From positions 1-7,672 of the forward strand of contig JASGMZ010000145.1 of NCBI GenBank assembly GCA_030156305.1: a stretch of DNA of 7,672 nt, read 5' to 3'. Made by a program: the position numbers and the translations under genes. How positions within the stretch are numbered: the first letter of the stretch is position 1; the number at the start of each line of letters is the position of its first letter. Shown here one piece after another: positions 7,301-7,672 of the stretch. Source of the stretch: Bacteroidales bacterium (GTDB lineage: Bacteria > Bacteroidota > Bacteroidia > Bacteroidales > UBA12077). The notes below the pieces were generated by a model that was not told the DNA's origin, searched no databases, and was given only the letters and a program-made list of their open reading frames with translations.

Positions 7301-7576
7301 GAGGATGCTAAATTAAAACTTGAATTTAAAATCATTAATGATAATATACTACACTGTATTATAGAAGATAATGGCATTGGCCGACAGAAATCAAGAGAGC
7401 TAAACCGAAACAATCATAAATCTCACCAGTCCAGAGGGACTTTTATTACGTATGAACGATTAATGTTATTAAATAAATCGCAACCACGCAAAGGATATAA
7501 TATAAATACCACAGACTTATATGATGATTATAATCTGCCTTGTGGCACAAGAGTTGAAATTACAATCCCTATATAG
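4343..7576 (+). CDS. Periplasmic-propeller sensor histidine kinase (Reg_prop, Y_Y_Y, LytS-type kinase)
   Basis: A 1077-residue membrane sensor that should detect a periplasmic signal and phosphorylate the LytTR regulator encoded just before it. A signal peptide occupies about 1-22 (hydrophobic 4-16, cleavage likely near VGQ). Residues 28-690 carry two-component-regulator propeller repeats with cores such as LWIGTN (51), LWFGCN (92), LWIGTE (306), IWIGSN (462) and IWIGTH (681); about 14 units can be aligned, consistent with two seven-bladed propellers. A Y_Y_Y domain follows (about 745-818, with SYILEGLSKEW at 765-775), then one membrane helix (about 826-846), a linker helix, and a His_kinase domain with His880 in MNPHFIFN. 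The ATPase part has an N-box MVIQPFVENAIKHGF (968-982) and G-box EDNGIGR (1008-1014). There is no fused receiver or AraC domain, so it is not a hybrid HTCS regulator. About 70 extra residues sit between repeats 8 and 9. The ligand is unknown. Confidence 0.95.
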   Translation: MRKIILISIFSTLLFIQNTVGQHFYTRNYTINDGLPDHTINTIYKDSKGFLWIGTNAGAAKFDGNIFDIKSTLDGLAGNQVIAITEDNNGNLWFGCNNGGISSYNGAEIHSFTKNDGLISNKITTLKYFEKFNLLCIGTENGLSVYNGKEFFSFPKNSIIPNQRFYITSFLATNQSIYVFTDNKGVYELNMNHNELNHLPATHPLFYSSVSAAHITKKKDTLIGINHVGFKSVGKENVFINDTLGYIADFVDDDYNNIWIAVNNQFKNTGGLYQYKNHKLTYYNKCLNIKTQNISALAYDKKERILWIGTENNGLYMYPKNNFLYYQPKDFEINNFPVNNLLIDNNNHVWLSTSHNVVEIFPDETYKTYPFSLFEKEFHHFTKNQIKIKYYYLKDPTGSYEKYERLIIKGKYPYPNPYLAYEKGQEIIIPATSLYKPLKYDVLVNKKLNKLNTIRKDQNGNIWIGSNVGLFKISKNKQTVKYYDLEAIDISNFIFGPDNELIVTSWNDVFVYPHIEKNLKRKVYNYFDGVAPVNIKRIKIHNDKIWLISRDNGIFLYNKGNFQSLYNSSQEINTFNDVCFDKKGNIIIGGENGIIYIATLKNDSIFTQFHISKKNDLLGTSIRWLNCTKEGYLIAGTNSGINILNLNPLYQKGEISLKKIEHIHGFKDYSGEISLIHEGNIWIGTHNYLIKGAIQDLLKSAGGDFDFYLKSIQVNNNPLNKVNDSIINYQTLTHKQELVFPSYKNSIAFDYDIIRFMDYDNIKFSYILEGLSKEWSEITKERRATFQNLSPGNYRFRVKAINTTNFNSTKELSVNFNIKPPFWANWWFYVPATIFMIFLIWLIIFLRTKQIKKRERNLAEISERMAEFEMKALRAQMNPHFIFNAINSIQNYMLDNDIDAALGYLSDFAKLIRITLDNVVKKKVLLEEELNYLKLYLNLEKMRFDKHFDTEIILPKEFEQRKIEIPPMVIQPFVENAIKHGFVYKKEDAKLKLEFKIINDNILHCIIEDNGIGRQKSRELNRNNHKSHQSRGTFITYERLMLLNKSQPRKGYNINTTDLYDDYNLPCGTRVEITIPI

Positions 7577-7584
7577 TGCATCTT

Positions 7585-7603
7585 AGAAAACACCAGTTTT
7601 TTT
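7585..7603 (+). terminator. Weak possible terminator after the sensor kinase gene
   Basis: AAAAC (7587-7591) and GTTTT (7596-7600) can pair around the loop ACCA, extended by a G-T and an A-T pair, and the right side runs into seven T residues (7597-7603). It begins 9 bases after the kinase stop. The stem is short and AT-rich, so it would be a poor intrinsic terminator. Confidence 0.25.
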
Positions 7604-7619
7604 AGTGGCGTAATAAAAA

Positions 7620-7670
7620 ACGTCAAGAACAAGGCTTGCGAAGAATTGGCAGCCATGAGTTTACTGACGT
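7620..7670. repeat. Imperfect hairpin at the window edge, possible dispersed intergenic repeat
   Basis: ACGTCA (7620-7625) pairs with TGACGT (7665-7670), AAC (7628-7630) with GTT (7659-7661), and GGCT (7633-7636) with AGCC (7651-7654), giving an interrupted stem of about 13 pairs with a 14-base loop. About half of the bases are G or C, clearly more than in the neighbouring genes, and no gene is evident. The layout resembles REP-like or other mobile intergenic hairpins, but only one copy is in the window and the right boundary is not visible. Confidence 0.35.
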
Positions 7671-7672
7671 AA

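Noticed and set aside
4343..7576. Hybrid two-component (HTCS) regulator.
   Set aside because: The protein ends after the ATPase domain with no receiver and no AraC-type DNA-binding domain; the regulator is a separate upstream gene.
7577..7672. The sensor-kinase frame stays open for 31 codons after its TAG stop and ends at a TAA on the last base of the window, suggesting stop-codon read-through.
   Set aside because: An open stretch of 31 codons is not rare by chance, the kinase already ends in a normal strand (VEITIPI) after its ATPase domain, and the added peptide resembles no domain.

Overview
The window looks like chromosomal DNA of a member of the Bacteroidota. It is AT-rich, most starts have no strong Shine-Dalgarno sequence, and several upstream regions carry the Bacteroidota-type -7 promoter box (TAnnTTTG). 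It also encodes a periplasmic two-component propeller sensor with a Y_Y_Y domain fused to a LytS-type histidine kinase, an architecture typical of that phylum. The genus cannot be named from the sequence alone.

Layout. (1) Positions 78-828, minus strand: a complete type II toxin-antitoxin pair in toxin-first order, higB then higA, overlapping by 11 bases. Just upstream, at 841-876, is a perfect 16-bp inverted repeat that is probably the autoregulatory operator. (2) Positions 829-1011: a 183-base divergent control region. It holds that palindrome, a second imperfect hairpin, a direct repeat, and the same -7 octamer (TATTTTTG) facing outward in each direction. (3) Positions 1012-3500, plus strand: a two-gene unit of a family 5 (peptide/oligopeptide) solute-binding lipoprotein, then 5 bases later a BadF/BadG-type N-acetylhexosamine kinase. 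(4) Positions 3576-7576, plus strand: a two-component system of a LytTR response regulator whose stop overlaps (ATGA) the start of a 1077-residue sensor kinase, behind a good Bacteroidota-type promoter at 3506-3537. (5) Positions 7577-7672: a non-coding tail ending in an imperfect hairpin richer in G+C than its surroundings, possibly a dispersed intergenic repeat cut by the window edge.

How the genes may work together. HigB and HigA form a self-contained module. The binding protein and the sugar kinase are probably cotranscribed, and the pair suggests uptake and phosphorylation of cell-wall (peptidoglycan) fragments or amino sugars; this is inference. The two-component pair has its own promoter and its target is unknown; regulation of the neighbouring salvage genes is possible but not shown. 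No CRISPR array, tRNA, rRNA, insertion sequence or broken gene was found. I see no clearly new system here. The least ordinary items are the roughly 70-residue tyrosine-rich insertion in the sensor propeller, the symmetric elements in the divergent control region, and the hairpin at the right end.
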